The notes under the pieces were generated by a model. The model had not been told where the DNA came from and searched no databases. It was given only the letters and a program-made list of their open reading frames with translations. Positions 1-8,157 of a DNA stretch of 64,000 nucleotides are shown here, piece after piece; the first letter of the stretch is position 1, and each line of letters starts with the position of its first letter. Location: positions 992,001-1,056,000 of the forward strand of contig NZ_JALN02000001.1 in the NCBI RefSeq assembly GCF_000559085.1. Direction: 5' to 3'. Made by a program: the position numbers and the translations under genes. The stretch comes from Mycolicibacterium aromaticivorans JS19b1 = JCM 16368. Its GTDB lineage: Bacteria > Actinomycetota > Actinomycetes > Mycobacteriales > Mycobacteriaceae.

Positions 1-424
1 CCAGGCTGCGATCGGACCGATGAAGGACGGCGGCGGCGGGTCGATCGTCTCCATCGCCAGTGACGCGGCCTTCGGCCAGATCCGCCAGGGGGTCTACGGC
101 GCCTCGAAGGCGGCGATGGTGGCGTTGGCGCGCACCACGGCTCGCGAGCACGGCAGGCACGGCATCCGCTCCAACATCGTCTGCCCCGGTCTGGTGATCC
201 CGGAGAGCGCCGATGCGGTGGGCGCGGCCAGCCTGTGGTCGGTCGGCCAGGACGAGGTGTTCAATCCCAAGCAGATCGAGTTCATGCTCAAGGACACCCC
301 GACCCGTCAGCTCACCACCGCCGACGACGTCGGGAACGCAGTGCTGTTCTTCGCCTCCCCGGTGGCCGCCGGCCAGGTCACCGGACAGCTGATCTCGGTC
401 AGCGGCGGCTACACGATGCCCTGA
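1..424 (+). CDS. SDR family oxidoreductase, C-terminal part (5' truncated by window)
   Basis: This is the C-terminal part of a short-chain dehydrogenase/reductase, an NAD(P)-dependent Rossmann enzyme; the reading frame is already open at base 2, so the N-terminal cofactor site lies outside the window. The catalytic YxxxK is visible as YGASKAA, preceded by the strand and serine SIVSIAS. The family's closing motif is also present (GQVTGQLISVSGGYTMP). The substrate cannot be told. Its last 16 bases overlap the end of the convergent membrane-protein gene on the minus strand. Its position at the edge of the AveC/CrtI-like cluster makes a role in the same pathway possible but unproven. Confidence 0.85.
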   Translation, partial: QAAIGPMKDGGGGSIVSIASDAAFGQIRQGVYGASKAAMVALARTTAREHGRHGIRSNIVCPGLVIPESADAVGAASLWSVGQDEVFNPKQIEFMLKDTPTRQLTTADDVGNAVLFFASPVAAGQVTGQLISVSGGYTMP

Positions 425-1194
425 GACTCGGGCACCTTCGGTTCCACAAGCAGCCGGCCCAGCAAGCCCACCGTGCTGGCGATGCCGCCGACAACTGTCA
501 GCGCGGCGAGATGGACCAGCACCATCGGCGGGTTGTCGACCGAGTGGCGCACCGAAAGGTACAGGATCCCGGAGCCGAAAAGCCCTGCCGCGAAGGCCAT
601 CGGGACGACCGGGATCAGGTACAGGTAGCCGACTCCGCGCAACCGCGGGACCAGTCGATAAATCACGATGCCGCTGACCAGAGCCGATATCGCGTTGGTG
701 AAACCGAGGAAGATCGGGTAGCCGAGCACGACGAACGGCTGACTGTCCTGATACTCGTACACCTTCAGCACACTGATATAAGTCATCTCCGCCGCGATCG
801 CCATCACGACGATGAATGCGTACATCGTCCACACGGTGCGCATGGCAGGCCGGCGGGCAATCGTGCGAGCGATGAACACGCTGGCGCCGCCGTAGAACGT
901 CAGATATGCCGCAGGCACCCAGATCGGTTGATGACTACCAAATGTCGTGTAGAGGTGCCACTGGCCTTGCTCGCGGAACCATAACCCGTACAAGCGGTCG
1001 AAGAGCGGTTCCATCAGGCAGGTGAGCGTCCCGCTGACCAGGACGAACAGCGGCCAGACGATCGATTCCCGCCGGCACAGCCGCACAACCCACACCACCA
1101 CCATGGCCGCCAGAGCGAACGTGAGCACGGTGGCAATCCATTGGCCGGTCGGCCACACGGGCGTATCGATTCCTAGCGTCGTTACCGGTGCCAT
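409..1194 (-). CDS. Polytopic membrane protein, AveC-superfamily-like (copy 1 of 3 short type)
   Basis: A 261-residue protein with about seven hydrophobic segments and no exported domain. Helix 2 carries SGTLTCLMEPLFD, and the central part carries AEMTYISVLKVYEY followed by a proline and asparagine near GYPIFLGFTN. These two blocks (G..xC..EP..D and E-x9-Y-x-Y) recur in the genes at 3743 and 13702. They align in order with the two AveC-like proteins at 1207 and 9787, so I infer distant homology. A GGAGGA site lies just before the ATG. The gene begins 12 bases after the AveC-like stop, so the two are co-transcribed. The reaction is unknown; AveC itself is a spirocyclase/dehydratase acting in avermectin biosynthesis. 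Confidence 0.7.
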   Translation of the reverse strand: MAPVTTLGIDTPVWPTGQWIATVLTFALAAMVVVWVVRLCRRESIVWPLFVLVSGTLTCLMEPLFDRLYGLWFREQGQWHLYTTFGSHQPIWVPAAYLTFYGGASVFIARTIARRPAMRTVWTMYAFIVVMAIAAEMTYISVLKVYEYQDSQPFVVLGYPIFLGFTNAISALVSGIVIYRLVPRLRGVGYLYLIPVVPMAFAAGLFGSGILYLSVRHSVDNPPMVLVHLAALTVVGGIASTVGLLGRLLVEPKVPESQGIV

Positions 1195-1206
1195 CAGGTC
1201 CTCCGC

Positions 1207-2208
1207 TCAGCCCGCCAGCAGATAGCTGGGCAGATTGGCATGCGATGTTCCGATCAGCCCGAGCCAGTTGAACGGGAGGTGGTACACGAATACCAAAGTG
1301 ACCATGCAGAATCCGAGGACCGCGAAGTTGCGGACGTGACCGCGCAGCGACGGGCGCCACCGTTCGGCCCCGAGTTCGATCGGCGACTCTCCCACCGGCC
1401 GCTCCTCCGCCTCCATCCTGGCCCAGGTGAAGACACATCCCACGAAGGCCACCAGAATCGACTCGTAGATCGGGAACTGGTGCACCTCACCGGACCACAG
1501 GGTCAGCGGCTCATAGGTTTTCGCAAACGCGTAGGCGTGGGTGGTCCTGATCACCACATTCTCCACGACAAAATCGAAGATGAATTCGAAAATGAAGACA
1601 ATGGCGAACAGCCGAAATTTCGACATGGCCGGCCACCGGCGCCGCACCCGCTTCGCCTCGTGGCACGCTACGATGGCCACACCGGCGCAGAAGTAGATGT
1701 ACATCGGCGGGCCCCAAATCAGCGACTCCGCATACCGGCTCGGCGCCTCCGGGTTGTGGAACGGCAGAAACCGAACCCAGACACCGCGATTGACGTTCGC
1801 GCTGTTCCAGGCGAATAGATACTGCTGCACATTGAGGAAGGCGTCCGCCACGAAGCAGATGATGCCGCCGATCACGAACTTACCGTCAAGGCTCAACGAG
1901 CGGGTCTCACGCAGCGGCTTGACCACGCAATACCAGACGAAGGCCGCCATCACCGCGAGGCTGATCGCCTCGAAGATCCGCAGCGCGACCAGTCGCCAAT
2001 CTTCCATGACGTCGGGCCCGATCCGTGGCGCCGGGGTGAACTCCTCACCCGAAGTCACCCATCGCACAATGACTTCGACGCAGATCACGAACCACACGAC
2101 GCCGATGAGAGCCAGGAAGGTGGCCGGACCCTGCCGCCCCAGCGGCGGCGGATCCGAGACGGCCCGCTTCGCGGCGACCGTGTCACCGGGGCCCGTGGTC
2201 ACAGACAT
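1207..2208 (-). CDS. AveC-like (spirocyclase AveC family) membrane protein, copy 1
   Basis: A 333-residue polytopic membrane protein resembling the actinobacterial AveC-like family (AveC forms the spiroketal of avermectin). About seven membrane helices are visible. Marker blocks are GGIICFVADAFLN, then the soluble loop YLFAWNS..RGVWVRFLPFHNP, then VVENVVIRTTHAYAF, then HQFPIYESILV. The same blocks occur in the protein at 9787 (SGIDPLINYFHYTFAWN, VFIRTRVYAF, YQFPVYESIFV). A GGAGG ribosome site precedes the ATG by about nine bases. It is the first gene of a two-gene minus-strand unit and is divergent from a TetR gene 111 bases away, a likely regulator. The substrate is unknown; no polyketide synthase is in the window. 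Confidence 0.8.
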   Translation of the reverse strand: MSVTTGPGDTVAAKRAVSDPPPLGRQGPATFLALIGVVWFVICVEVIVRWVTSGEEFTPAPRIGPDVMEDWRLVALRIFEAISLAVMAAFVWYCVVKPLRETRSLSLDGKFVIGGIICFVADAFLNVQQYLFAWNSANVNRGVWVRFLPFHNPEAPSRYAESLIWGPPMYIYFCAGVAIVACHEAKRVRRRWPAMSKFRLFAIVFIFEFIFDFVVENVVIRTTHAYAFAKTYEPLTLWSGEVHQFPIYESILVAFVGCVFTWARMEAEERPVGESPIELGAERWRPSLRGHVRNFAVLGFCMVTLVFVYHLPFNWLGLIGTSHANLPSYLLAG

Positions 2209-2227
2209 CGCGAAAAACCTCCAGTAG

Positions 2228-2245
2228 ACAAACTAGTCATTTTGT
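2228..2245. promoter_or_regulatory. Possible TetR operator in divergent promoter
   Basis: An imperfect inverted repeat, ACAAA-N8-TTTGT, sits in the 111-base gap between the divergent AveC-like and TetR genes. A TAGACA half-site overlaps it on the left, and TAGACA is also part of the palindrome upstream of the next TetR pair at 3618. The arms are short and would occur by chance fairly often, so this is only a candidate autoregulatory site. Confidence 0.3.
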
Positions 2246-2319
2246 AACCGTTCGGGTGATAATGACGGCATACACGCCGTGATGTCAACGGGCGGGTCGA
2301 ACGCGGGTAGTCTGCCGAG

Positions 2320-2919
2320 ATGACTCCGACCCCACGCGAAGCCGCCCGAGGCCGGATCATCGCCGCGGCGCGGGAGCTGTTCCGCGCCAACGGGGTACGT
2401 GCGGTGACGATGACGGATGTCGCCCGCGGCGCGGGCTACAGCAGGCAGATGGTGTACAAGGTTTTCTTCGATCGTCGCGAGTTGGTGCTGGCCGCCGCCA
2501 TCGAGCGGATCGTCGAGATTGCCGATGCCGCCGCGCCTTGCGCCACCATTCCGGACGGTAGCTTCACCGAGTCGTTCGTCGAGCTCTCGGTGCAGATCAT
2601 CGAGACATTGCGCAATGACCCCGAACTGTCGGGACTGCTCGGCGACGGCAGCCCGATCACCGCGCACGAGGCCCTGTGGTCAGCCGAACTGGTGGAGCGC
2701 GGGCTACGCTTCTGGCAGCCGTGGCTCGACGTCGGCCGCGCACGGCATCTGCTTCGCGACGATCTGTCGAATCGGGATATCTCCGACTGGCTCCACACCG
2801 TCTACGCGTCGATCATCCTGCGCCGCAACATCCCTGAGGACGACGAGCGGGCGATGATCGAACGGTTCGTGATGACGTCACTCGCCATGGCGAGCGTTAC
2901 GCAACCTCACCTGCCGTAG
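2320..2919 (+). CDS. TetR family transcriptional regulator
   Basis: A 199-residue one-domain repressor. Residues about 5-50 form the TetR helix-turn-helix: AREAARGRIIAAARELF, then AVTMTDVARGAGYSRQMVYKVFFDRRELV. The remainder is the all-helical ligand-binding domain. It starts at an ATG 111 bases from the divergent AveC-like gene, the usual layout for a local autoregulator of its neighbour. Its 3' end overlaps the convergent TetR gene at 2907 by 13 bases. The ligand is unknown. Confidence 0.9.
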   Translation: MTPTPREAARGRIIAAARELFRANGVRAVTMTDVARGAGYSRQMVYKVFFDRRELVLAAAIERIVEIADAAAPCATIPDGSFTESFVELSVQIIETLRNDPELSGLLGDGSPITAHEALWSAELVERGLRFWQPWLDVGRARHLLRDDLSNRDISDWLHTVYASIILRRNIPEDDERAMIERFVMTSLAMASVTQPHLP

Positions 2920-3542
2920 AGCGTCCCGTTCCACATCGCGACGAGTGGGCCGACCATCGCCTCTTCGTCGGTCAGCTCGGGATCCACTCCCATGCCGGCG
3001 ATGTGCAGCACCCGCTCGGTGCTCCAGAACAGGGTGGCTGCCAGCGTCCGGCTCGGCAGGTCCGAGGTGATGAGCCCGGCCGCACGCTCGCGATCGATCT
3101 CGGCGGCACCTGCGGCGACGAAGCGCTCGACGACCGCAAGCCAGAGCGTGCGCAACGCCGGCTCGCTGTGCCAGTGCTGGTTGGCCGCCTGCAACACCGC
3201 CCGGTGCCGATGCCAGGTATGAGTCACCGCACGGATACTTCGCTCCAACGCCAACGAGGGTGGGTCGTCGGGCGAGCGCTCGAGAAACGGCTGCACGGTT
3301 CCGAAGATGTCCTCCATCGCCGCCTCGAGCAGACCGGACAGCACCGAGAACTTCGACGAGAAGTAAAAGTAGAACGTGGCTCTCGAGATGTTCGCCTCAG
3401 TGAGGATCTGCGCCACGCTGATGTCGGCGAACGCCTGACGCTCCATCAGCCGGGCCGTCGCCGCGTAGATGGCATCGACCGGCGGCACCCCGTTGAGGTC
3501 AACCGAGCGCGGTCGACGCGTCGCCTCCGTCATCGCAGCCAC
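2907..3542 (-). CDS. TetR family transcriptional regulator
   Basis: A 211-residue regulator with the TetR DNA-binding domain at about residues 20-65 (AIYAATARLMERQAFADISVAQILTEANISR, ending ATFYFYFSSK). The C-terminal half is helical and compatible with a TetR effector domain. It is divergent from the membrane-protein gene at 3743. The 200-base gap holds the perfect palindrome TGTCTAGACA at 3618-3627, a plausible binding site. It is not closely similar to the TetR next door, so the two may sense different ligands. Confidence 0.9.
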   Translation of the reverse strand: MAAMTEATRRPRSVDLNGVPPVDAIYAATARLMERQAFADISVAQILTEANISRATFYFYFSSKFSVLSGLLEAAMEDIFGTVQPFLERSPDDPPSLALERSIRAVTHTWHRHRAVLQAANQHWHSEPALRTLWLAVVERFVAAGAAEIDRERAAGLITSDLPSRTLAATLFWSTERVLHIAGMGVDPELTDEEAMVGPLVAMWNGTLYGR

Positions 3543-3617
3543 CTTACCGTCGCCGAGAGCCGCTCCACGCGGGCCCGTCCAATCAATCTAATCTAATTTC
3601 AAAACAGCTATACACAA

Positions 3618-3627
3618 TGTCTAGACA
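3618..3627. promoter_or_regulatory. Palindrome TGTCTAGACA, candidate TetR operator
   Basis: A perfect 10-base palindrome lies between the divergent TetR (3542, minus) and the membrane-protein operon (3743, plus). A wider dyad, ACAC...GTGT, surrounds it. The sequence around it is AT-richer than the flanking genes, as expected of a promoter. Binding is inferred only from position and symmetry. Confidence 0.45.
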
Positions 3628-3742
3628 CGATGTTAGTGTGAGCTGGTCCACAGGCGCCGAGCGGTGCCAGCGCCGCGGCAACCGCGGAGAAACAGCACGT
3701 CAGCGGGCATGCGGGCCCGAATCATAAGGAGAGGCCGAATCG

Positions 3743-4777
3743 ATGAGTCCCACGTTGAGCCTGAGTTGGTCACCCCTGGTGCAGGGTCAAGGATGGCCGC
3801 CCAACATCCTGCCGGCGCCCGGTGATTTCAGCGTCAGCCTGACCGCGGAGATCGCCTTCTTCTTGATCGCGGGCGCGCTGGCGGTTGTCGTCGCGCTGCC
3901 CTGGGCGATCCGGGCCGCGGTGCGCAGCCGCAACTACGTCCCGCTGATCGTGCTCGCCAGTGGCCTGATCTGCAGCCTGCTCGAGCCGATGCTCGACCTG
4001 CTCGGCCATCTGCACTGGGCCAACAACCTGATCCCCGCGTTCACCAACTTCGGGATCACGGTGCCCCTGCTGATCCCGCCGTGCTACATGGCGTTCCTGG
4101 GACTCGAGGCGTATTTCTGCTACTTCGTGATCCGCAATGGCGCCCATGCCAGCCACTTCGTGATGTTGCTGGGGATGGGCATCGTCACCGACGCCATCAT
4201 GGAGACCGCAGGCATCAACCTGGGCACGTACCTCTATTACGGCGTGCAACCGTTCAGCTTCCTGAACTTCCCGTACTGGTGGGGCTTCATCAACGGTGGT
4301 TCGTTCGTCACGATCGGCGCCATCCTCGCCTTCGCTGTCCCGAGACTCAAAGGCGCGCAGAAGCTCTTGCTGCTGCTGGTGGCTCCGTTCGGCATGATGG
4401 TCGCCTACTTCGGTGTGGGCTTCCCGCACATCCTGATCCACAACTCCACGCTGCCGACCGCCGTGCGTTGGATTGGCGCCGCCGTCATGATGGCGATGAT
4501 GGTGGGCTGGATGTTCGTGCTGCATCGCCTTGTCGGACGGCCGAATTCGCAGCCCGCGCCCAAGTGGACCTTCTGGCGGGTGTTCGCCTACGGCAAGTTC
4601 ATCCCGACCCGCACCGGCCGGCAGAACCTGTGGCGCAAGATGTGCGAGGAAGGCGGCGTCACGCCCGGCGACGGAATCGCCGTCGACCCCGAGGATCCCG
4701 CCCAGGCGCTTGTCGTCGGCCCGACCATCATCCTCAACGGATCCCAGCAGAACCGCCAGCCGGCAACGACGCTCTGA
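3743..4777 (+). CDS. Polytopic membrane protein, AveC-superfamily-like (short-type copy 2, with C-terminal extension)
   Basis: A 344-residue membrane protein and first gene of the plus-strand operon; an AGGAGA site lies about eight bases before the ATG. It shares with its paralogs SGLICSLLEPMLD in the second helix and METAGINLGTYLYYG, then FPYWWGFINGG, in the middle. These correspond to the blocks of the AveC-like proteins. Unlike the other two short-type copies it has a hydrophilic C-terminal tail of about 80 residues after the last helix (from about residue 265), which could contact a soluble partner such as the flavoprotein encoded next. Function is unknown. Confidence 0.7.
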   Translation: MSPTLSLSWSPLVQGQGWPPNILPAPGDFSVSLTAEIAFFLIAGALAVVVALPWAIRAAVRSRNYVPLIVLASGLICSLLEPMLDLLGHLHWANNLIPAFTNFGITVPLLIPPCYMAFLGLEAYFCYFVIRNGAHASHFVMLLGMGIVTDAIMETAGINLGTYLYYGVQPFSFLNFPYWWGFINGGSFVTIGAILAFAVPRLKGAQKLLLLLVAPFGMMVAYFGVGFPHILIHNSTLPTAVRWIGAAVMMAMMVGWMFVLHRLVGRPNSQPAPKWTFWRVFAYGKFIPTRTGRQNLWRKMCEEGGVTPGDGIAVDPEDPAQALVVGPTIILNGSQQNRQPATTL

Positions 4778-4789
4778 CCCGCGAAGCGG

Positions 4790-4823
4790 TGGGCCGGTTC
4801 CGAGTGCAACCGGTTCCGGCCCA
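4790..4823. terminator. GC-rich hairpin between operon genes 1 and 2
   Basis: Arms TGGGCCGG and CCGGCCCA are perfectly complementary; a nested CCGGTT/AACCGG pair inside the loop offers an alternative fold. There is no clear T-run. It sits in the 88-base gap between the membrane-protein gene and the flavoprotein gene. It could partly terminate transcription or stabilise the upstream mRNA so that the two genes differ in level. Confidence 0.4.
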
Positions 4824-4865
4824 TCGCCTTCCGTCCTTCCCTTCTACCTTCGATGAGGACTTGTC

Positions 4866-6587
4866 ATGTCTGAAGTTGCCCAGCCCCCGCGCGAAGTCGA
4901 CGTCGTTGTCGTCGGCTCCGGGCACAACGGCCTAGTCGCTGCGGCCTACCTGGCCAAGGCCGGGCTCAAGGTCTTGGTCGTGGAGGCGGCGGCCACCGCC
5001 GGTGGTATGACATCGACGAACTCGTTCGCCCCGGAAGCACCCGAATACACCATCAACGAGGCCTCGATTCAAGCGTCGTTGTTCCGCACCACCACGATCA
5101 ACGACGACCTCGAGCTGTCGACCCGTTACGGGCTGCGCCAGACCGTCATCGACCCTGCGCATTTCCAGCTGGCCGCCGACGGCAGCTCGCTCGGTCTGTG
5201 GCGCGACCCACGCAAGACGGCCTCGGAACTGGAGTACTTCTCCCGCAGGGATGCTCGCGCACTCCTCGAGCTCTACGAAGTGATCGACGCCGCTGTCGAG
5301 ATCGGCCTGCCGATGATGCAGACCAACGTTGTGGCACCCGACATCTCGGCAATCCTCAAGGCCGCCAGAGGCGTTGCGAAAAATCGCAGACAACTGAGTG
5401 CGATCGGGCGCTGGATGGCAAGCTCGCAGACCGAAGCGGTGGAAGAGAGCTTCGAGCACGACATGATCCGGGCGCCACTGCTGACATCGCTGCCGTTCAT
5501 GCCGTTCGACGCCGACCTGTCCGGGTGGTCGCTGATCTATCTCGGCGTGCTGTCCAAGTACGGCGTCGCCATGTTCCACGGCGGTACCGGTTCGCTGCCC
5601 AAGGCGCTGATCGGGGTCATCAAGGACAACGGCGGCGACATCATCACCAGCTCACCGGTTGAGGAACTCATCGTCGAGTCCAATCGCTGCGTCGGCGTCC
5701 GGGTTCGTGGCGGCACCGAGATCCGCGCCCGGCGTGGTGTTTTGACCGCATGCAGCCCGAAGACCACCCTGACCCGGCTGCTCCCCCGCGGCATCCTCGA
5801 GCACAAGAAGCAGGTTGCCGCCGACCACATCCCGACCCGCAAGCGCGGTATCGCCGACGCGAAAGTCAATGTCGCACTGTCGGGCCGGGTGGACATGTCC
5901 AAGCACGAGAAGTGGCGCGGCGACGGTATCGACCTGCGACTGGCCTGCAACTGCTACCACACTTACGAGCAAGCCAAAGAAGCCGCAAAGTCGTGCGTCC
6001 GGGGCCAGGTGCCCGACGCGATCCCCGGCCTGGCGCAGGTGACCAACGCGTTCGATCCGTCGATGTCGCCGCCGGGCAAGGACCTGTGGTGGTTCTGGAC
6101 CGGGCTGACCCCATCCTTTCCCGAAGAGGGGTGGGATGTGGCGCGCAAGAAGATCACCGACAGCATCATCAAAGATGCCGACCAGTACTACAAGGGTGTC
6201 GAGGATCTCCAGGTTGCCGTGCGGCCCTTGGTGTTGCCCGATATCGAGGAGCGGTTCTGGGCCATCGACGGCTCGGTGTATCACGTCGATCCGACGATCA
6301 GCCGATTCGGGCCCAACAAGCCGGTCAGCGGGTTCGCCGGCTATCGCACGCCGGTCGAAGGGCTGTTCCTGACCGGCTCGGGCACCCATCCGGTCGCCGG
6401 GATCAGCGGGATGCCCGGCCAGAATGCGGCGCGCACCATGCTCAAGCAGTTCCGCCTGGAAGATCAGGGCGGGCGCCTTGGCGCTCTGAAAGACCGGCTG
6501 CGGCGGGAACGTAAGCGCGTGGCGTTGTCCGAGAACCCATACGCGAGCGGGCCCAACGATCCCTTCCCGACTGAACTCTCGTCATGA
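4866..6587 (+). CDS. FAD-dependent oxidoreductase, phytoene-desaturase/PYROXD2-like, copy 1
   Basis: A 573-residue flavoprotein of the CrtI-type amine-oxidoreductase superfamily. The dinucleotide-binding motif is at residues about 13-40 (VVVVGSGHNGLVAAAYLAKAG, ending VVEA). GGMTSTNSF follows. The C-terminal FAD signature is GLFLTGSGTHPVAGISGMPG near residue 510. Members desaturate or isomerise polyenes and related lipids; the substrate is unknown, and no phytoene synthase (crtB) or GGPP synthase is in the window, so true carotenogenesis is not supported. It overlaps the next gene by four bases (ATGA). A diverged paralog lies at 8154 on the other strand. Confidence 0.85.
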   Translation: MSEVAQPPREVDVVVVGSGHNGLVAAAYLAKAGLKVLVVEAAATAGGMTSTNSFAPEAPEYTINEASIQASLFRTTTINDDLELSTRYGLRQTVIDPAHFQLAADGSSLGLWRDPRKTASELEYFSRRDARALLELYEVIDAAVEIGLPMMQTNVVAPDISAILKAARGVAKNRRQLSAIGRWMASSQTEAVEESFEHDMIRAPLLTSLPFMPFDADLSGWSLIYLGVLSKYGVAMFHGGTGSLPKALIGVIKDNGGDIITSSPVEELIVESNRCVGVRVRGGTEIRARRGVLTACSPKTTLTRLLPRGILEHKKQVAADHIPTRKRGIADAKVNVALSGRVDMSKHEKWRGDGIDLRLACNCYHTYEQAKEAAKSCVRGQVPDAIPGLAQVTNAFDPSMSPPGKDLWWFWTGLTPSFPEEGWDVARKKITDSIIKDADQYYKGVEDLQVAVRPLVLPDIEERFWAIDGSVYHVDPTISRFGPNKPVSGFAGYRTPVEGLFLTGSGTHPVAGISGMPGQNAARTMLKQFRLEDQGGRLGALKDRLRRERKRVALSENPYASGPNDPFPTELSS

Positions 6588-7291
6588 CGCGCGACGTTCA
6601 GCGCGTCATGGCGGTGTGCGGCGCAGCATTTGTATTGCTGCTGTTTCCGGCCATCATCATGATCGGGCTGCTGCCGCCGATGTCGCCGATGCGGACCGCC
6701 GAGCAGGTCGCGCAGTTCTGGTCGACCAACACCGGACTCAAGCGAACGGGTTTGGTGATCATGCTGGCCGCAGCGGGATTACAGGCGCCCTTCGGAGCAT
6801 TGATGGCGGTCCGGATTCGGCAGATGGACGGCACTCGGTACTCGCCGCTGGCCTACACCCAACTGGTCGGCACCGGACTTGCGGTGGTAGCGATCCTGAT
6901 GCCGACGTTCGCGTTCGCCGCGGCGTCGTACCGTCCGGAACGCGATCCTGAGGTCACCCAGGCGCTCAACGATCTGGGCTGGCTGCCCTTCGTGATGAAC
7001 TGGCCGGCCGCCACCATCCAGTGCCTGGTGATCGGGTTCGCCATCTTCGGGGCCAAGACCGCCGTCTGGCCGCGGTGGCTGGGTTACTTCAACGTGTGGT
7101 GCGCCTTCATCTTCGCCGCAGGCGGATTGGTGGTGCTCTTCAAAGACGGTGTCTTCGCGTGGAACGGGCTGCTGGCCTTCTGGTTGGTCGCGGTATTCTT
7201 CGGAGTGTGGTTCCTGATCATGTCGTGGCAGCTGTGGGTCACCGCATCGAGCGACGAAAGATGTTCGGCACAAGGCGTTTTGGCGACGTGA
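6584..7291 (+). CDS. Integral membrane protein, unknown function
   Basis: A 235-residue protein with about six hydrophobic segments. A first helix (VMAVCGAAFVLLLFPAIIMIG) is followed by an extracytoplasmic stretch, MSPMRTAEQVAQFWSTN. I do not recognise a named family with certainty. The start ATG overlaps the flavoprotein stop (ATGA), and its own stop overlaps the GTG of the oxidase-subunit-III gene (GTGA). It therefore sits inside a tightly coupled four-gene unit and probably works with the flavoprotein or the oxidase-like subunits as a membrane partner. Confidence 0.75.
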   Translation: MTRDVQRVMAVCGAAFVLLLFPAIIMIGLLPPMSPMRTAEQVAQFWSTNTGLKRTGLVIMLAAAGLQAPFGALMAVRIRQMDGTRYSPLAYTQLVGTGLAVVAILMPTFAFAAASYRPERDPEVTQALNDLGWLPFVMNWPAATIQCLVIGFAIFGAKTAVWPRWLGYFNVWCAFIFAAGGLVVLFKDGVFAWNGLLAFWLVAVFFGVWFLIMSWQLWVTASSDERCSAQGVLAT

Positions 7292-7875
7292 CTGCACTGC
7301 ACGACGTGGAGCCGCAGACCCAGCGCAGGATTCCCGGCGAAGAAGGAATCTGGGTTTTCGTCCTCGGCGATATGACGGTGTTCGCGCTGTTCTTCGCGAC
7401 CTTCATGTATTCGCGGGGCAAGAACCCACAGTCGTTCGCCGCGGGGCACGCCGACCTCCACGTCGCGCTCGGGACCGTGAACATCGTTCTGCTGCTGAGT
7501 AGTTCACTGCTGGTCGTCCTCGGCGTTCAGCGGGTGCTCGCCGGTCGGCATCAGAACGCCACCCGGTTGTTCACCGGTGCGATCGGCTGTGGTGCCGGGT
7601 TCGTGGTGGTCAAAGCCGTCGAGTGGACTCAACTGTTCAGCGCAGGCAAGGGTGTCAGCAGCGGTGAATACTTCTCGTACTACTTCGTGTTCACCGGAAT
7701 CCACCTGGTGCATGTGCTGATCGGGATGGCGCTGCTCACCCGGTTGACCTTCCTCACCCGGCGGCCCACGCTCGAAGATACTCAGCGCCGGCTGTGTGAG
7801 ACCGGTGGAATCTTCTGGCACATGGTGGATCTGCTCTGGGTGGTTCTGTTCGCGCTGTTCTATCTGGTGAGGTGA
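7288..7875 (+). CDS. Cytochrome c oxidase subunit III family protein (CtaE/NorE-like), orphan
   Basis: About 195 residues with five membrane helices of the heme-copper oxidase subunit III type. Family marks are KAVEWTQLF, FVFTGIHLVHVLIGM and the last helix FWHMVDLLWVVLFALFYL. I chose the GTG at 7288 because it gives the GTGA overlap with the upstream stop, as in the other junctions of this operon. An in-frame ATG at 7261 would add nine residues. No subunit I or II is adjacent: the only ctaD in the window is 38 kb away. The role may be in an alternative oxidase, as with NorE, or in a complex with the cluster's flavoprotein. Confidence 0.85.
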   Translation: MTALHDVEPQTQRRIPGEEGIWVFVLGDMTVFALFFATFMYSRGKNPQSFAAGHADLHVALGTVNIVLLLSSSLLVVLGVQRVLAGRHQNATRLFTGAIGCGAGFVVVKAVEWTQLFSAGKGVSSGEYFSYYFVFTGIHLVHVLIGMALLTRLTFLTRRPTLEDTQRRLCETGGIFWHMVDLLWVVLFALFYLVR

Positions 7876-8147
7876 CGATGACCGCCACGCGTCGGTTGAC
7901 CCTGGTGTGGGCAGTGCTCCTGGCGCTGACCTTCGGATCGTTCGTGGTCGGTATCGAGCAGAGCGCCGATCTCGCTGGGGCCGCCGCGATCGCGATCATC
8001 GGGATCGCCCTGTTCAAGGTGCGCCTCATCGGTCTGCATTTCATGGACGTACGGATTGCGCCGACGGCCCTGCGTGTCCTGTTCGAGGGTTACGTGCTCG
8101 TGGTGTTCGCGGCACTGGTCGTCCTCGACCTGGTGGTCAGGCCCTGA
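7872..8147 (+). CDS. Cytochrome c oxidase subunit IV-like (COX4/CyoD-type) small membrane protein
   Basis: 91 residues with three hydrophobic segments (LTLVWAVLLALTFGSFVVG, AAAIAIIGIALFKVRLIGLHFM, YVLVVFAALVVLDLVV). KVRLIGLHFMDVR matches the conserved prokaryotic subunit IV loop. The start is GTG at 7872, overlapping the subunit III stop by GTGA, so the pair is translationally coupled. It ends the plus-strand operon and is convergent with the flavoprotein at 8154, with six bases between. Subunit IV stabilises heme-copper oxidases; here its catalytic partner is not evident. Confidence 0.75.
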   Translation: MTMTATRRLTLVWAVLLALTFGSFVVGIEQSADLAGAAAIAIIGIALFKVRLIGLHFMDVRIAPTALRVLFEGYVLVVFAALVVLDLVVRP

Positions 8148-8157
8148 GGGGTCTCAG
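8144..8157. terminator. Small hairpin at convergent gene ends
   Basis: CTGAG-GGGT-CTCAG overlaps both stop regions where the two cluster operons meet tail to tail. The stem has five pairs and there is no T-run, so it is at best a weak bidirectional terminator. Confidence 0.25.

Noticed and set aside
7261..7290. ATG at 7261 as the start of the COX3-like protein
   Set aside because: Possible, but the GTG at 7288 gives the same 4-base overlap seen at the other junctions of this operon and the usual family N-terminus.
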